A stretch of DNA of 64,000 bases from Crassaminicella indica (GTDB taxonomy: Bacteria; Bacillota; Clostridia; Peptostreptococcales; Thermotaleaceae): NCBI RefSeq assembly GCF_019203185.1, contig NZ_CP078093.1, positions 2,636,389-2,700,388 of the forward strand, given 5' to 3'. A program made the translations under genes and the position numbers. This document shows, in pieces, positions 1-9,478 of the stretch; within the stretch, counting starts at the first letter, position 1; each line of letters starts with the position of its first letter. The notes below the pieces were generated by a model, which was not told where the DNA came from, made no database searches, and saw only the letters and a program-made list of their open reading frames with translations.

Positions 1-265
1 ATATCATTAAACTACTTTTCCCCTTTAAATAGCCTACAAAACCTGACACACTCATTTTTGGTGGAATTGAAACTAACATATGTATATGATCAACACATGC
101 ATTTGCTTCAATTATTTGAACTCCTTTCCAATCACATAACTGTCTTAATAGCTTTCCTATTTCTGCTTTCTTTTTTCCATAAATCTCTTTTCTTCTAAAT
201 TTAGGTGAAAAAACTATATGATACTTACAATTCCATTTTGTATGTGATAAACTAGTACTATCCAT
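1..265 (-). CDS. tnpA: IS200/IS605-family TnpA transposase, partial
   Basis: The first 88 residues of a Y1 single-strand transposase of the IS200 group are visible; the C-terminus, with the catalytic Tyr, lies beyond the window edge. The start ATG at 263-265 has the Shine-Dalgarno AGGAGG at 274-279. Family hallmarks are TKWNCKYHIVFSPKFRR near the N-terminus and the metal-binding HUH motif read as DHIHM around residue 65. Such enzymes excise and insert single-stranded DNA at hairpin ends. No TnpB is visible on this side, which fits an IS200-type single-gene element. It lies directly against the truncated recombinase at 350-1189, in the same orientation. Confidence 0.92.
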   Translation of the reverse strand, partial: MDSTSLSHTKWNCKYHIVFSPKFRRKEIYGKKKAEIGKLLRQLCDWKGVQIIEANACVDHIHMLVSIPPKMSVSGFVGYLKGKSSLMI

Positions 266-273
266 ATAGGATA

Positions 274-329
274 CCTCCTTTGATTTTAGAATCAACTGGC
301 GAAACCTATTCTATTTTATCAAAAGGAGG
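274..329 (-). promoter_or_regulatory. Hairpin sequestering the tnpA ribosome binding site
   Basis: On the minus strand CCTCCTTTTGAT (318-329) can pair with ATCAAAGGAGG (274-284) across a loop of about 33 nt, with one bulged base. The 3' arm contains the Shine-Dalgarno of tnpA. IS200 is known to repress transposase translation with such a structure, and the element end also carries hairpins used in cleavage. Pairing is seen; the repressive role is by analogy. Confidence 0.7.
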
Positions 330-349
330 TTTTATTTTTCTGCTCATCG

Positions 350-1189
350 CTAAAGCTTTTCAGAACTCACTCGAACAGATGCATGTCCTAGCAATCTGGA
401 AACAACATGAATATTTTTATTAATTTCTAAAGATTTTACTGCAAAATAATGTCTTGCAGTATGAGGGGAGCACCTCACTTTTTCTCTTATTTTACATTCT
501 TTTTTTACTTTTTTAAAAATATGTTCAATCGCACTCACTGTAAGTGCTTGTCCTGTTCGGCTGATAAATAGATTATCACTAAATTCACTATCTGTAGTTT
601 TATCATATGCTTTTCTTATTTTTAAATATCTATTTATATATTTTTTGAGTGGTACACTCAAAGACACAAATCTCTGTTTATTTCCTTTTCCATTTATTAA
701 AATTCTGTCTTTTTCTACATCTTTAAGTTTAATATCAATTAATTCAGAACATCTTACTCCTGTATCAAAAAATAAACTCAACATAGTTTTATTTCTAGCA
801 TTTAAAAACGTACATAAATCAAAATAATTAATTATTCTTTGAACTTCTTCATCATTGAAAATAATTTTAATTTCTTTGCTTTCATTGATTGTCTTTATGT
901 TGTTCATCGGATTTTTAACAATATATTCTTCTTGCTCACAAAAATTAAAAAATACTTTTAAATTTCTTTTTAGAACATTAATATACCCACTTTTACATCC
1001 TTTATCAATTTTTGATTTTAAAAAATGTTTTACATGAACACTTTTAATTCTTGATATTTTTTCAATTTCTAATTCATTTTTACAATACAGCAAAAAATCA
1101 GTTATAATATTTTTGTAACTCTTTAATGTTTTTGGAGATAATTTTCTATACTCGCAATCAAATAAAAAATCTTCTAGTTCTAATTTCAT
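350..1189 (-). pseudogene. Tyrosine recombinase/integrase truncated by IS200
   Basis: The N-terminal SAM-like core-binding domain begins at LSPKTLKSYK. The catalytic domain has the first Arg in DTGVRCSELI, a Lys-region GKGNKQR, and HTARHYF (the HxxR box), followed by LLGHASVRV. The frame then runs into TAG after about 8 residues, exactly where the conserved nucleophile Tyr should follow, and the IS200 end lies only about 20 bases further on. The protein therefore lacks its nucleophile and is probably dead. ATG at 1189 is preferred over an upstream ATG at 1210 because AAAGGTG lies before it. It resembles XerC/D-like and phage-like integrases; the original element is unknown. Confidence 0.88.
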
Positions 1190-1194
1190 AAAAA

Positions 1195-1230
1195 ATATCA
1201 CACCTTTCATTATTTTAAAAAGTGTGATAT
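1195..1230. repeat. 9-bp inverted repeat at the integrase start
   Basis: ATATCACAC (1195-1203) and GTGTGATAT (1222-1230) are perfect inverted arms around the translation start region of the integrase, one arm touching its ribosome binding site. It could be an operator or an RNA hairpin limiting integrase expression. No function is demonstrated. Confidence 0.5.
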
Positions 1231-1346
1231 ATCATAATTCAAACGTATTTTTCACCTAAGTTATTTATCTCAATTAAGGTAAATATTACTATTATTTTTA
1301 ACATCACCATGCTTATACCCATTGAAATAACTTAATTTCATTTGTT

Positions 1347-2069
1347 TTATTCACAATCCCAGTTATGATAGATTTGTTGTACGTCATCATCATCTTCGAG
1401 CATATCTATAAGCTTATTCATAGATTTGATTTGTCCTTCATCATCAAGCTTTACTGTTGTTTGAGGAATCATATTTACATCAGCTTCTAAGAATACATAT
1501 CCTTTTTCAGCTAGTGCATTTTTTACATCATAAAAATCCTCCGGAGCTGATAAAATTTCATACACTGCTTCATCATCTGTTATAAAATCTTCTGCTCCTG
1601 CTTCTAATGCTGCTTCCATTAGTTCATCCTCATTGTATTCGTCTTTCTTTTCAATAAGGATTTGTCCCTTTTTATCAAACATAAAGCTTACACAGCCTGG
1701 AGTTCCTAAATTTCCACCATTTTTATCAAAGTAGTATCTCATATTGCTTCCTGTTCTATTTCTATTATCTGTAAGTGCTTCTACAATAACCGCAATACCA
1801 TTTGGTCCATATCCTTCATATGTGATTCTTTCAAAATTATCACCGTCTGTTCCACCTGCACCTTTCTTAATAGCTCTATTGATATTGTCATTTGGCATAT
1901 TAATAGATTTTGCTTTATCTATTGCATTCTTAAGTGCTGCATTATACTCTGGATCTGCTCCACCTTCTCTTGCAGCAACAATAATCAATCTTGCATATTT
2001 TGTGAACATCTGAGCTCTTTTAGCATCTTGTTTGTTTTTTCTGTTCACAATAGTTCCGTGTCTACCCAT
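1347..2069 (-). CDS. yebC: YebC/PmpR-family regulator/translation factor
   Basis: The 240-residue protein begins [20 protein letters not shown], matching the YebC family N-terminus, followed by the typical [19 protein letters not shown] and a glycine-rich segment containing [19 protein letters not shown]. Family members act as DNA-binding regulators or as ribosome-associated factors easing stalling at proline stretches; which applies here cannot be read from sequence. ATG at 2069 is chosen over GTG at 2081 because AAGGAG lies 11 nt upstream and the family start matches. It stands alone between the broken integrase and pflBA. Length is normal. Confidence 0.93.
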   Translation of the reverse strand: MGRHGTIVNRKNKQDAKRAQMFTKYARLIIVAAREGGADPEYNAALKNAIDKAKSINMPNDNINRAIKKGAGGTDGDNFERITYEGYGPNGIAVIVEALTDNRNRTGSNMRYYFDKNGGNLGTPGCVSFMFDKKGQILIEKKDEYNEDELMEAALEAGAEDFITDDEAVYEILSAPEDFYDVKNALAEKGYVFLEADVNMIPQTTVKLDDEGQIKSMNKLIDMLEDDDDVQQIYHNWDCE

Positions 2070-2212
2070 ATATTTTATCACTCCTTAATCCTTCTAAGCA
2101 ATTTACAAACCTAATTCTATCATAAAATGAAATTTAAGTAAATAAACGACAAAGCCTCATACATACAATCCTTCTACAATAGCAACTCCCTTAGCATATC
2201 AGGTCTTAACTC

Positions 2213-2239
2213 AAAAAACCTGATTATCTCAGGTTTTTT
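2213..2239 (-). terminator. Intrinsic terminator after pflA
   Basis: Perfect stem AAAAAACCTGA / TCAGGTTTTTT with a 5-nt loop, 2 nt beyond the pflA stop. Both ends are A/T tracts, so it can work in both directions. Confidence 0.88.
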
Positions 2240-2240
2240 G

Positions 2241-2948
2241 TTAAACAATATTTAAATATTTTTCAAGCTCTAATATTCTCTCTTTACACATTGGCTCAAT
2301 CCCATCTAATTTATAAGGGATTCCCATTTTTTTGTACTTATTAACCCCCAAATTATGATATGGAAGCAACTCAATTTTTTCCACATTTTTAAACTCCCTT
2401 ATCATATTTTTAAGCTGCTTTATATGATCTTTGCTATCTGTTATTCCTGGAACAACCACATGTCTTATCCATAATTTCATATGAGCATTTACAACTGCTT
2501 CCTTAAATCTTTCAAAGCTTTCAATATTTCTACCTGTTAATTTCTTATATCCTGTATCATTTACATGTTTTATATCTAAAATTACTAAATCTGTATATTT
2601 TAATATTTCTTCATATTTTCCTTTTCCAAAACCAGCAGTATCTATGGCTGTGTGAATATTATTCTCTTTACATAATTTCAAAAAATCTATTAAAAACTCA
2701 GGCTGCATAAGTGGATCTCCTCCTGAACAGGTTACCCCTCCTCCTGAAGCCTTAAAATATGGTTTAAATCTTAATATAATTTTCATTAATTCATTTACTG
2801 TTATCTCTTCTCCTTTATGAATATCCCAAGTATCTGGGTTATGACAATAAACACATCTTAATTTGCAACCTTGAAAAAACACTACCGTTCTTATACCCGG
2901 ACCGTCTACAAGTCCCATGCTCTCTATTGAATGAATTCTTCCTATCAT
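2241..2948 (-). CDS. pflA: Pyruvate formate-lyase-activating enzyme (radical SAM)
   Basis: At 235 residues it has the normal length. The iron-sulfur motif reads CKLRCVYC near residues 29-36, followed by HNPDTW and the glycine-rich SAM-binding GGGVTCSGGDPLMQ. The enzyme uses SAM and a [4Fe-4S] cluster to abstract a hydrogen from the glycyl radical site of PflB, activating it in the anaerobic cytoplasm. It starts 10 nt after the pflB stop, so the two are almost certainly cotranscribed and translationally coupled, with ATG preceded by GAGGG. Transcription starts upstream of pflB under the ZTP riboswitch. Confidence 0.96.
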   Translation of the reverse strand: MIGRIHSIESMGLVDGPGIRTVVFFQGCKLRCVYCHNPDTWDIHKGEEITVNELMKIILRFKPYFKASGGGVTCSGGDPLMQPEFLIDFLKLCKENNIHTAIDTAGFGKGKYEEILKYTDLVILDIKHVNDTGYKKLTGRNIESFERFKEAVVNAHMKLWIRHVVVPGITDSKDHIKQLKNMIREFKNVEKIELLPYHNLGVNKYKKMGIPYKLDGIEPMCKERILELEKYLNIV

Positions 2949-2958
2949 ATAGTTCCCT

Positions 2959-5190
2959 CTATATGACCATATTCTTATGGAATGTTCTACTGATCACTTC
3001 TAATTGCTGTTTTCTCGTAAGTCTATTAAAATTAACAGCATATCCAGATACTCTGATAGTTAATGAAGGATATTTTTCTGGATAATTCATAGCATCTATG
3101 AGTGTTTCTCTATTTAATACATTTACATTCAAATGATGTGCACCTTGAGAAAAATATCCGTCTAATATGCATACTAAATTATTCACTCTAGTATATACAT
3201 CTTTACCTAAAGCTTCAGGTACAATTGTAAATGTATTTGAAACACCATCTTGACAAACATCCTTATAAGGAATCTTTGCAACAGAATTGAGTGATGCTAA
3301 AGCACCACTTTTATCTCTTCCATGCATAGGATTTGCTCCCGGTGCAAAAGCTTCTCCCATCTTTCTTCCATCTGGTGTTGCACCTGTCTTTTCACCATAT
3401 ACCACATTTGAGGTGATCGTGAGTACTGATAAAGTATGCTCTGCACCTCGATATGTCTTATGCTTCTTTAATTCTTTGATAAACTTTTTCACTATTTCAA
3501 CAGCAATTCCATCTACTCGATCATCATCATTTCCATACATAGGAAATTCTCCATCTATTTCAAAATCTACTGCTATGCCGCTCTTTCTTATTGGTTTTAC
3601 TTTTGCATGTTTTATTGCACTCAATGAATCTGCTACTACTGAGAGTCCAGCTACTCCAAAGGCCATAATTCTTCCTACATCTGTATCATGTAAACTCATT
3701 TGCCCTGCTTCATAAGCATATTTATCATGCATATAGTGAATAATATTCATAGTATTTACATAGAGCTTTGCTACATATTCTAAAACCTTAAAATAATTTT
3801 CTTTCACTTTATTATAATCTAATACATCATCTTCAATCTTTTCAATTTCTGGCACAACTAAAATTTCTTTTTTCTCATCTATTCCACCATTGATTGCATA
3901 TAAAAGAGCTTTTGCAAGATTGCATCTCGCCCCAAAAAACTGCATCTGCTTTCCTAACTTCATTGCTGAAACACAACAAGCAATCCCATAATCATCTCCA
4001 TAAATAGGTCTCATAATATCATCATTCTCATACTGAATAGAATCTGTCATAATAGACATTTTTGCACAATATCTCTTGAATTTTTCCGGAAGCTTTTCAG
4101 ACCACAACACAGTCATATTTGGTTCTGATGCTGGAGCTAAATTTGTTAGTGTATGCAAAAACCTGAAAGAAGTTTTTGTAACCAAAGTTTTTCCATTTAT
4201 CCCCATTCCTCCTATAGCCTCCGTAATCCAATTAGGATCACCTGCAAACAATTCATTATACTCTGGCGTTCTTAAATGTCTTACCATTCTAAGCTTTATT
4301 ATAAATTGATCAATGATTTCCTGAGCCTCTTTTTCACATATAATACCCTTTTTAAAATCTCTCTCAATATATATATCAATAAAAGCGCTTGTTCTCCCAA
4401 GCGACATAGCGGCACCATTATTCTCTTTTATGGCAGCCAAATACCCAAAATATATAAACTGAACCGCTTCTTTAGCATTTTGGGCAGGTCTTGAAATATC
4501 TATTCCGTAAGAGAGTGCCATATTTTTTATTTTTTTTAATGCTTTTATTTGTTCTGCTACCTCTTCTCTCTTTCTTATTAATGCTTCATCCATGACACCA
4601 TTTAAATCAGCAAGATCCTTTATTTTTTCATTTACTAAAAAATCTATCCCATATAGAGGAATTCTTCTATAATCTCCTATAATTCTTCCTCTTCCATAAG
4701 CATCAGGAAGTCCTGTTAAAAGTCCTGCCGATCTTGCTATTTTTATCTCCTCTGAATATACATCAAAAACTCCCTGATTATGAGTTTTTCTATAATTTTG
4801 AAATACTTCATACATTCCACTATCCATTTCATATCCATAAGCCTCAAGAGCAGACTTTGCCATTCTAATACCACCAAAAGGATTGACTATTCTCTTTAAT
4901 GGCTTATCTGTCTGAAGTCCTACAATAACCTCATTTTCTTTATCTATATAACCTTGTTTAAAGCTATCTATTCCTGAAATATTTTTTATATCAATATCTA
5001 ATACACCTTTTTTTAATTCTACTAAACACAGTTTTTTACAAATTCCCCATACCTTTTCAGTTTTTTGTGTCGTTTCCGCCAAAAAGCTTTCATCTCCTTC
5101 ATAAGGAGTATAGTTTTTTTGTATAAAGCTTCTTACATCTACTTCTTTTGTCCAATTTCCTTCTATAAATCCTGTCCATTCTCTTCTCAA
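2959..5190 (-). CDS. pflB: Formate C-acetyltransferase (pyruvate formate-lyase)
   Basis: The 743-residue glycyl radical enzyme converts pyruvate and CoA to acetyl-CoA and formate in anaerobic fermentation; formate also feeds one-carbon and purine synthesis. The adjacent active-site cysteines are seen in [12 protein letters not shown] and the C-terminal glycyl radical loop as RVSGYAVNF. The N-terminus [20 protein letters not shown] aligns with the usual PFL start, so translation begins at TTG (5188-5190) behind GGAGGG; there is no fitting ATG upstream. pflA follows 10 nt downstream. A ZTP riboswitch occupies the leader and a sigma-A promoter lies at 5368-5396. Confidence 0.97.
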   Translation of the reverse strand: MRREWTGFIEGNWTKEVDVRSFIQKNYTPYEGDESFLAETTQKTEKVWGICKKLCLVELKKGVLDIDIKNISGIDSFKQGYIDKENEVIVGLQTDKPLKRIVNPFGGIRMAKSALEAYGYEMDSGMYEVFQNYRKTHNQGVFDVYSEEIKIARSAGLLTGLPDAYGRGRIIGDYRRIPLYGIDFLVNEKIKDLADLNGVMDEALIRKREEVAEQIKALKKIKNMALSYGIDISRPAQNAKEAVQFIYFGYLAAIKENNGAAMSLGRTSAFIDIYIERDFKKGIICEKEAQEIIDQFIIKLRMVRHLRTPEYNELFAGDPNWITEAIGGMGINGKTLVTKTSFRFLHTLTNLAPASEPNMTVLWSEKLPEKFKRYCAKMSIMTDSIQYENDDIMRPIYGDDYGIACCVSAMKLGKQMQFFGARCNLAKALLYAINGGIDEKKEILVVPEIEKIEDDVLDYNKVKENYFKVLEYVAKLYVNTMNIIHYMHDKYAYEAGQMSLHDTDVGRIMAFGVAGLSVVADSLSAIKHAKVKPIRKSGIAVDFEIDGEFPMYGNDDDRVDGIAVEIVKKFIKELKKHKTYRGAEHTLSVLTITSNVVYGEKTGATPDGRKMGEAFAPGANPMHGRDKSGALASLNSVAKIPYKDVCQDGVSNTFTIVPEALGKDVYTRVNNLVCILDGYFSQGAHHLNVNVLNRETLIDAMNYPEKYPSLTIRVSGYAVNFNRLTRKQQLEVISRTFHKNMVI

Positions 5191-5230
5191 CCTAAAATTC
5201 CCTCCCTGACATAGATTAACAAGTCCGAGG

Positions 5231-5336
5231 TATCAAAAAAACATAAAGACCCCCTGGACTTGTCGCCCAGGCGGTCGGCATTTCTCAAAATCACACTCCC
5301 ATGTGGTTTATTCCACTTCCGCCAGTCATGTGATCT
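5231..5336 (-). promoter_or_regulatory. ZTP (pfl-motif) riboswitch with terminator
   Basis: On the minus strand the leader shows the ZTP/ZMP aptamer elements: CATGACTGGCGG, then a stem TGG/CCA, GGGAGTGTGAT closing P1 with ATCACA, and the hallmark CCGCCTGGGC (5265-5274). The expression platform overlaps it: GACC-CCTGG (5267-5276) pairs with CCAGG-GGTC (5248-5257), followed by TTTATGTTTTTTT (5235-5247). Ligand-stabilised pseudoknot formation at CCGCCTGGGC would prevent this terminator, making it an ON switch when ZTP signals folate or formyl shortage. The class is well known upstream of pfl genes. Confidence 0.9.
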
Positions 5337-5367
5337 GTTTCATAAAAATAATCAATTTTGTATTTTT

Positions 5368-5396
5368 ATCATACCAATAGACGCATTTTTTGTCAA
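5368..5396 (-). promoter_or_regulatory. Sigma-A promoter of pflBA
   Basis: TTGACA (5391-5396), 17-nt spacer, TATGAT (5368-5373) on the minus strand, just before the ZTP aptamer. Confidence 0.85.
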
Positions 5397-5507
5397 TAAT
5401 TTGGGAAAAATAATTTTTTCATAAATATTGGTAAATAATTTAATAGAGGAAATACGATTAATATATTGAACTTTATAAATCAAAATCTATATAAAGGAGA
5501 ACTAAAA

Positions 5508-6776
5508 ATGAAAATAGATATACCAAAAGAACCTGCAATAATTCTTCATTTATTAAATAATCATGGCTTTGATGCCTATGTAGTTGGTGGTTGTGTTAGA
5601 GATGCTTTACTAAAAAGAAAACCCCAAGATTGGGACATCTGTACTAATGCACGACCAGAGGAAATAATTCATATTTTTACTAGTTATTCATTAAAGGTAC
5701 TAAAAACAGGTATAAAGCATGGAACAGTTACAGTACTTTTTCATGGAAAACATTTTGAAATTACTACATATAGAATTGATGGAAATTACTTAGACAATAG
5801 AAGACCTGATAAAGTCATATTTACCGATTATATTAAAGAAGATTTATCAAGACGTGATTTTACTATAAATGCTATGGCCTATCATCCTAAAAAAGGATTA
5901 GTAGATAATTTTAATGGACAAAGCGATTTAAAGAAAAAAATTATAAAATGTGTAGGAGAACCTAAAAAAAGGTTTGAAGAAGATGCCTTAAGAATCTTAA
6001 GAGGTATTCGATTTACCGCACAATTAGATTTTCATTTAGAGGAAACAACAAAAAATGCTATGTACTTGAAAAGAAAGCTTATTCAAAATATCAGCAAAGA
6101 AAGGATAAGAGATGAAATAGTGAAAATACTTTTAGCCCATAAGCCTTCAAATGGTATACTTCTTTTAAGTGATCTACATTTATTAGAATTTATAATACCT
6201 GAATTTAAAAATATTCCTAAAGATCTATTTAATCGTATATTATTCTTATTAGACAATACACCTAAAATATTAGAAATTCGACTGTCAGCATTCTTATTTT
6301 ATATCAATCTTTTTTTGAATAATCCTCTAACAGTAAATAATATATTAAAAAATTTAAAGTTTGATAATAAAACAATCAATAATGTATGTTTATTAATCTA
6401 TGAAAGCTTATATACACCTGATTTTTCTAGTATTAAAGATATAAAAAAATTTATGATAAGAATTGGAATAAAAAATTTAGAAAATTTTTGGGCACTTAAA
6501 ATAGCACTCATCAAGGAATCACAAGCACATAGTGATTTTTCTAATATTTTAAATGTAAAAAATACAGTCGAAAAAATATTAAAAGAAAAGCATCCTTTAG
6601 AGCTAAAAGATTTACAAATTACTGGTAATGACCTCATATCACTTGGCATTCCTCAAGGAAAACAGGTAGGCATATTATTAGAACAGCTTCTTGATAAGGT
6701 TCTAGAAAATCCAAATTTGAATGAAAAGGATCAATTACTTAAAATAGCAAAAAATTATAAACCCTCTATTTCATGA
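5508..6776 (+). CDS. cca: CCA tRNA nucleotidyltransferase
   Basis: The 422-residue class II nucleotidyltransferase adds or repairs the 3' CCA of tRNAs. Visible motifs are VGGCVRDALL (residues 26-35), the metal-binding DWD (41-43), the neighbouring RRDFTINAMAY, and EDALRILRGIRF of the neck. The reading frame opens earlier, but ATG at 5508 is preceded by AAGGAG at 8 nt and gives the standard N-terminus. Because the window has CCA addition as one enzyme, full CCA activity is likely, though A-only forms cannot be excluded by eye. It is transcribed divergently from pflBA and stands alone. Confidence 0.93.
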   Translation: MKIDIPKEPAIILHLLNNHGFDAYVVGGCVRDALLKRKPQDWDICTNARPEEIIHIFTSYSLKVLKTGIKHGTVTVLFHGKHFEITTYRIDGNYLDNRRPDKVIFTDYIKEDLSRRDFTINAMAYHPKKGLVDNFNGQSDLKKKIIKCVGEPKKRFEEDALRILRGIRFTAQLDFHLEETTKNAMYLKRKLIQNISKERIRDEIVKILLAHKPSNGILLLSDLHLLEFIIPEFKNIPKDLFNRILFLLDNTPKILEIRLSAFLFYINLFLNNPLTVNNILKNLKFDNKTINNVCLLIYESLYTPDFSSIKDIKKFMIRIGIKNLENFWALKIALIKESQAHSDFSNILNVKNTVEKILKEKHPLELKDLQITGNDLISLGIPQGKQVGILLEQLLDKVLENPNLNEKDQLLKIAKNYKPSIS

Positions 6777-6781
6777 GGGTT
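6760..6781 (-). terminator. Convergent terminator between cca and the permease
   Basis: Stem AACCCTC/GAGGGTT overlaps the cca stop codon. On the minus strand it is followed by TTTATAATTTTTT, so it serves the permease best; on the plus strand the T tract is poor. Confidence 0.55.
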
Positions 6782-6785
6782 CATT

Positions 6786-8120
6786 TCAAGTATTATTTTT
6801 TTTATGCTTTGATATAAAATAGCATAAAGAATAAAATGCTACTAAACTTAATCCTGCTATAAGACCCAAGCCTTGTCCTTTAATCAATGGCATACTTCCA
6901 ATAATTGCAATCAACAAAATAATGGCAATCCATGATGTATATGGATACCCAATAAGTTGACAATTTCCTCTTGGTGGACATCCTTCACATTTCCGAAATT
7001 TATAATGTGTTGCCAAAATAATAAGATAAGTAAATAATAATGAAAATCCTCCTGAACTAATTAAAAATAAATAAACCTTCTTTGGTAGTATAAAAGACAT
7101 TCCAAGTGCTAACAACATGGCAACTCCTGAAAATATTATCCCTCTATAAGGTACATCTGTTTTATCCTTTACCCATACTGGTGCATAACCTTCATCTGCT
7201 AAAGAACGTATCATTCTTCCTAATCCAAAAGTTGCAGCAAGCATTGTAGAAAGAATAGCTGTAACCAAAACAATATTCATAATCCCAGCAGCCCAATTAA
7301 TTCCTTTAGCTTGTAGTGCTGCTACAAATGGACTTACTTCCTCTGTAAGCTCTTCTGTAGAAATAAGAGGCAATAGCAATGCAATTGCTACTGTATATAA
7401 TCCAACTAATCCCAAAACAGTATAAGTAATTGCTCTTGGCACTGTATGATCTGGATCAGGCGTTTCAGAAGCAGCTAACCCTATAATTTCGAAGCCTGCA
7501 TAGGTAAACATTACAATCAACATACTTCCTGCAATTCCTGAAATTCCTCTAGGAAATAATGGTTCATTTTTTAATTGACCTATTCCGATAGCAGCCATAT
7601 CCGGAATAACTCCTGTTACCAATACAAAAGCTATCACAATAAAACCTACAATTGCTAACAACTTTATAGCAGCTAATCCACTCTCAAGTTTACTTAATCT
7701 TTCTGCCCCTAAAAGATTTAATAATGTAATTCCTATAATAATCAGCATTCCTAAAAGAGAAACTGATATCTTCGGAAACCATACTCTTAAAAACAATGCT
7801 ACTGCTGTAGCTTCGCTGGACATAGCCAATACAAGGCCTGTCCAGTATACCCATCCAACAATAAATCCAACTAATGGACCAAATTCTCTCTCTGCAAATG
7901 TACGAAATGAACCTGGGTCTGCATCAGCTACAGTCATTTCTGAAAGAGCAAAAAGAATTAAATAAACTAATCCACCTCCTAATAGATATGCAATAATTAC
8001 TGCAGGTCCTGAAGCACGAATAGCAATAGCCGAACCTAGAAAAAATGAACCTCCTACAACTGTCCCTAACGCCATCATAGTAAGTCCCCATGCAGATAGA
8101 CCTGCTTCATTATTTTTCAT
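6786..8120 (-). CDS. APC-family amino acid permease
   Basis: About 12 hydrophobic segments over 444 residues, with the APC-superfamily N-terminal signature LTMMALGTVVGGSFFLGSA (unwound TM1) and FTYAGFEIIGLAASETPDPD in the TM6-TM7 region. It should import amino acids or amines across the cytoplasmic membrane; the substrate is not identifiable. A polar segment near residues 370-385 holds CEGCPPRGNC, four cysteines in 10 residues, which is uncommon in the family. GGAGG precedes two consecutive ATG codons (8123 and 8120). It is monocistronic, converging on cca and divergent from the DUF3810 gene. Confidence 0.88.
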   Translation of the reverse strand: MKNNEAGLSAWGLTMMALGTVVGGSFFLGSAIAIRASGPAVIIAYLLGGGLVYLILFALSEMTVADADPGSFRTFAEREFGPLVGFIVGWVYWTGLVLAMSSEATAVALFLRVWFPKISVSLLGMLIIIGITLLNLLGAERLSKLESGLAAIKLLAIVGFIVIAFVLVTGVIPDMAAIGIGQLKNEPLFPRGISGIAGSMLIVMFTYAGFEIIGLAASETPDPDHTVPRAITYTVLGLVGLYTVAIALLLPLISTEELTEEVSPFVAALQAKGINWAAGIMNIVLVTAILSTMLAATFGLGRMIRSLADEGYAPVWVKDKTDVPYRGIIFSGVAMLLALGMSFILPKKVYLFLISSGGFSLLFTYLIILATHYKFRKCEGCPPRGNCQLIGYPYTSWIAIILLIAIIGSMPLIKGQGLGLIAGLSLVAFYSLCYFISKHKKNNT

Positions 8121-8188
8121 CATTCATACCTCCTCTAAAACTCCATTTATGCATAAAATTTCAAAATATATTTTGTCTTTTATTGTTG

Positions 8189-8204
8189 TATACTCTTTAG
8201 TATA
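8189..8204. promoter_or_regulatory. Inverted repeat in divergent promoter region
   Basis: TATACT-CTTT-AGTATA is a perfect 6-bp inverted repeat in the 184-bp gap between the divergent permease and DUF3810 genes, in a position suitable for an operator. No regulator gene is adjacent. Nothing else recognisable was seen in this gap. Confidence 0.3.
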
Positions 8205-8304
8205 AGCATTTATAATCTTAGATATAACTTCTTTATACTTTTAATATAAATATTAAGTATAATATTATATATCCATAACAAAATAGAAAGTTGGGAAATT
8301 TTTT

Positions 8305-9405
8305 ATGAAAAAAACAATATATACTAAGTTTCTTTTTATACTCTTGATCCCTATTACATCATCATTATTTCATATAGCCTCATTGCATCCTCAATTAATT
8401 GAAACAGTATATGCAAATATAATCTATAAGCAAATTATGCAAATTTTAAGCTCTATTACTGGTATTTTTCCATTTTCACTAGCTGAATTTCTAGTTATAT
8501 CGCTTATTTTTTTCTTTATAAAAATGTTCATTCAAACTATTCTATGCTTTATAAAAAATAAAAATCAGAGAAAATTTACTATCCTTAATTGCATAGGAAA
8601 TATGATAGTTTTTGTCAGTATTATTTATTTTGTTTTTATTATGATCTGGGGTTTCAATTATTGTCGTCTTCCTTTTTCTAAAATTGCAAACCTTGAAATA
8701 AAACCATCAACTGTTCAAGAACTAGAAATCTTATGTAATCATCTTATTGAAAAAGCAAATGATTTAAGATCTCAAGTAATAGAAAATAAAGATGGGATTA
8801 TGATGCTTCCAAAGGGTTCTTCAGATGTTTTTCTTCGTGCCTCTAAAGGATATGAAAAAGCAGCAAACATTTATCCTGAACTAGGGAGAAAATACGGTAG
8901 ACCTAAAAGGATTACTTTCTCTCATTTGATGTCCTATACAGGTATAGCTGGAATTTATTGTCCATTTACAGGAGAAGCCAATGTGAATACAGCAATATCA
9001 GATAGCTCAATACCTAGTACAGCCTGTCATGAAATGGCTCACCAACGAGGCTTCTCAAGGGAAGATGAAGCAAACTATATTGCTTATCTAACATGTAGTA
9101 TGCATCCTGATAAAGATTTTCAATACTCTGGAACTCTTTTGGCATTGATTCATTCTATGAATGCACTATATAAAGTAGATCTAAAAAAATATAAAAAACT
9201 ACAGGAAAAATATAGCGAAGGATTAAAGAGAGATTTAAGCTATTTAAGATCATTTTGGCAACAATATAAAGGCCCTATAGAACGCACGTCCACAAGACTA
9301 AACAACGCTTATCTTAAAGCAAATCATCAAAAGGACGGTGTGCATAGTTATGGAAGAATGGTGGATCTTTTACTTGCAGAAAACCGTTTGAAAATGACTA
9401 AATAA
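8305..9405 (+). CDS. DUF3810 membrane protein with HExxH motif
   Basis: The 366-residue protein has three N-terminal hydrophobic segments (about residues 8-28, 55-75 and 95-120), followed by a soluble domain containing STACHEMAHQRGFSREDEA. HEMAH fits the HExxH zinc-protease motif and the downstream GFSREDEAN supplies a possible third acidic ligand. This is the DUF3810 family, common in Clostridia and predicted to be membrane metalloproteases; no substrate is known. The ribosome binding site is weak (GGGAAA, 9 nt before ATG). The FAH-family gene follows 73 nt downstream, possibly from its own promoter. Confidence 0.85.
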   Translation: MKKTIYTKFLFILLIPITSSLFHIASLHPQLIETVYANIIYKQIMQILSSITGIFPFSLAEFLVISLIFFFIKMFIQTILCFIKNKNQRKFTILNCIGNMIVFVSIIYFVFIMIWGFNYCRLPFSKIANLEIKPSTVQELEILCNHLIEKANDLRSQVIENKDGIMMLPKGSSDVFLRASKGYEKAANIYPELGRKYGRPKRITFSHLMSYTGIAGIYCPFTGEANVNTAISDSSIPSTACHEMAHQRGFSREDEANYIAYLTCSMHPDKDFQYSGTLLALIHSMNALYKVDLKKYKKLQEKYSEGLKRDLSYLRSFWQQYKGPIERTSTRLNNAYLKANHQKDGVHSYGRMVDLLLAENRLKMTK

Positions 9406-9478
9406 ATAAAGGATTTAAGATTTAAACGTAGAAATTTATTAAAGCAATTTTTATTCAAACAAAGAAAGGAGTAATACC

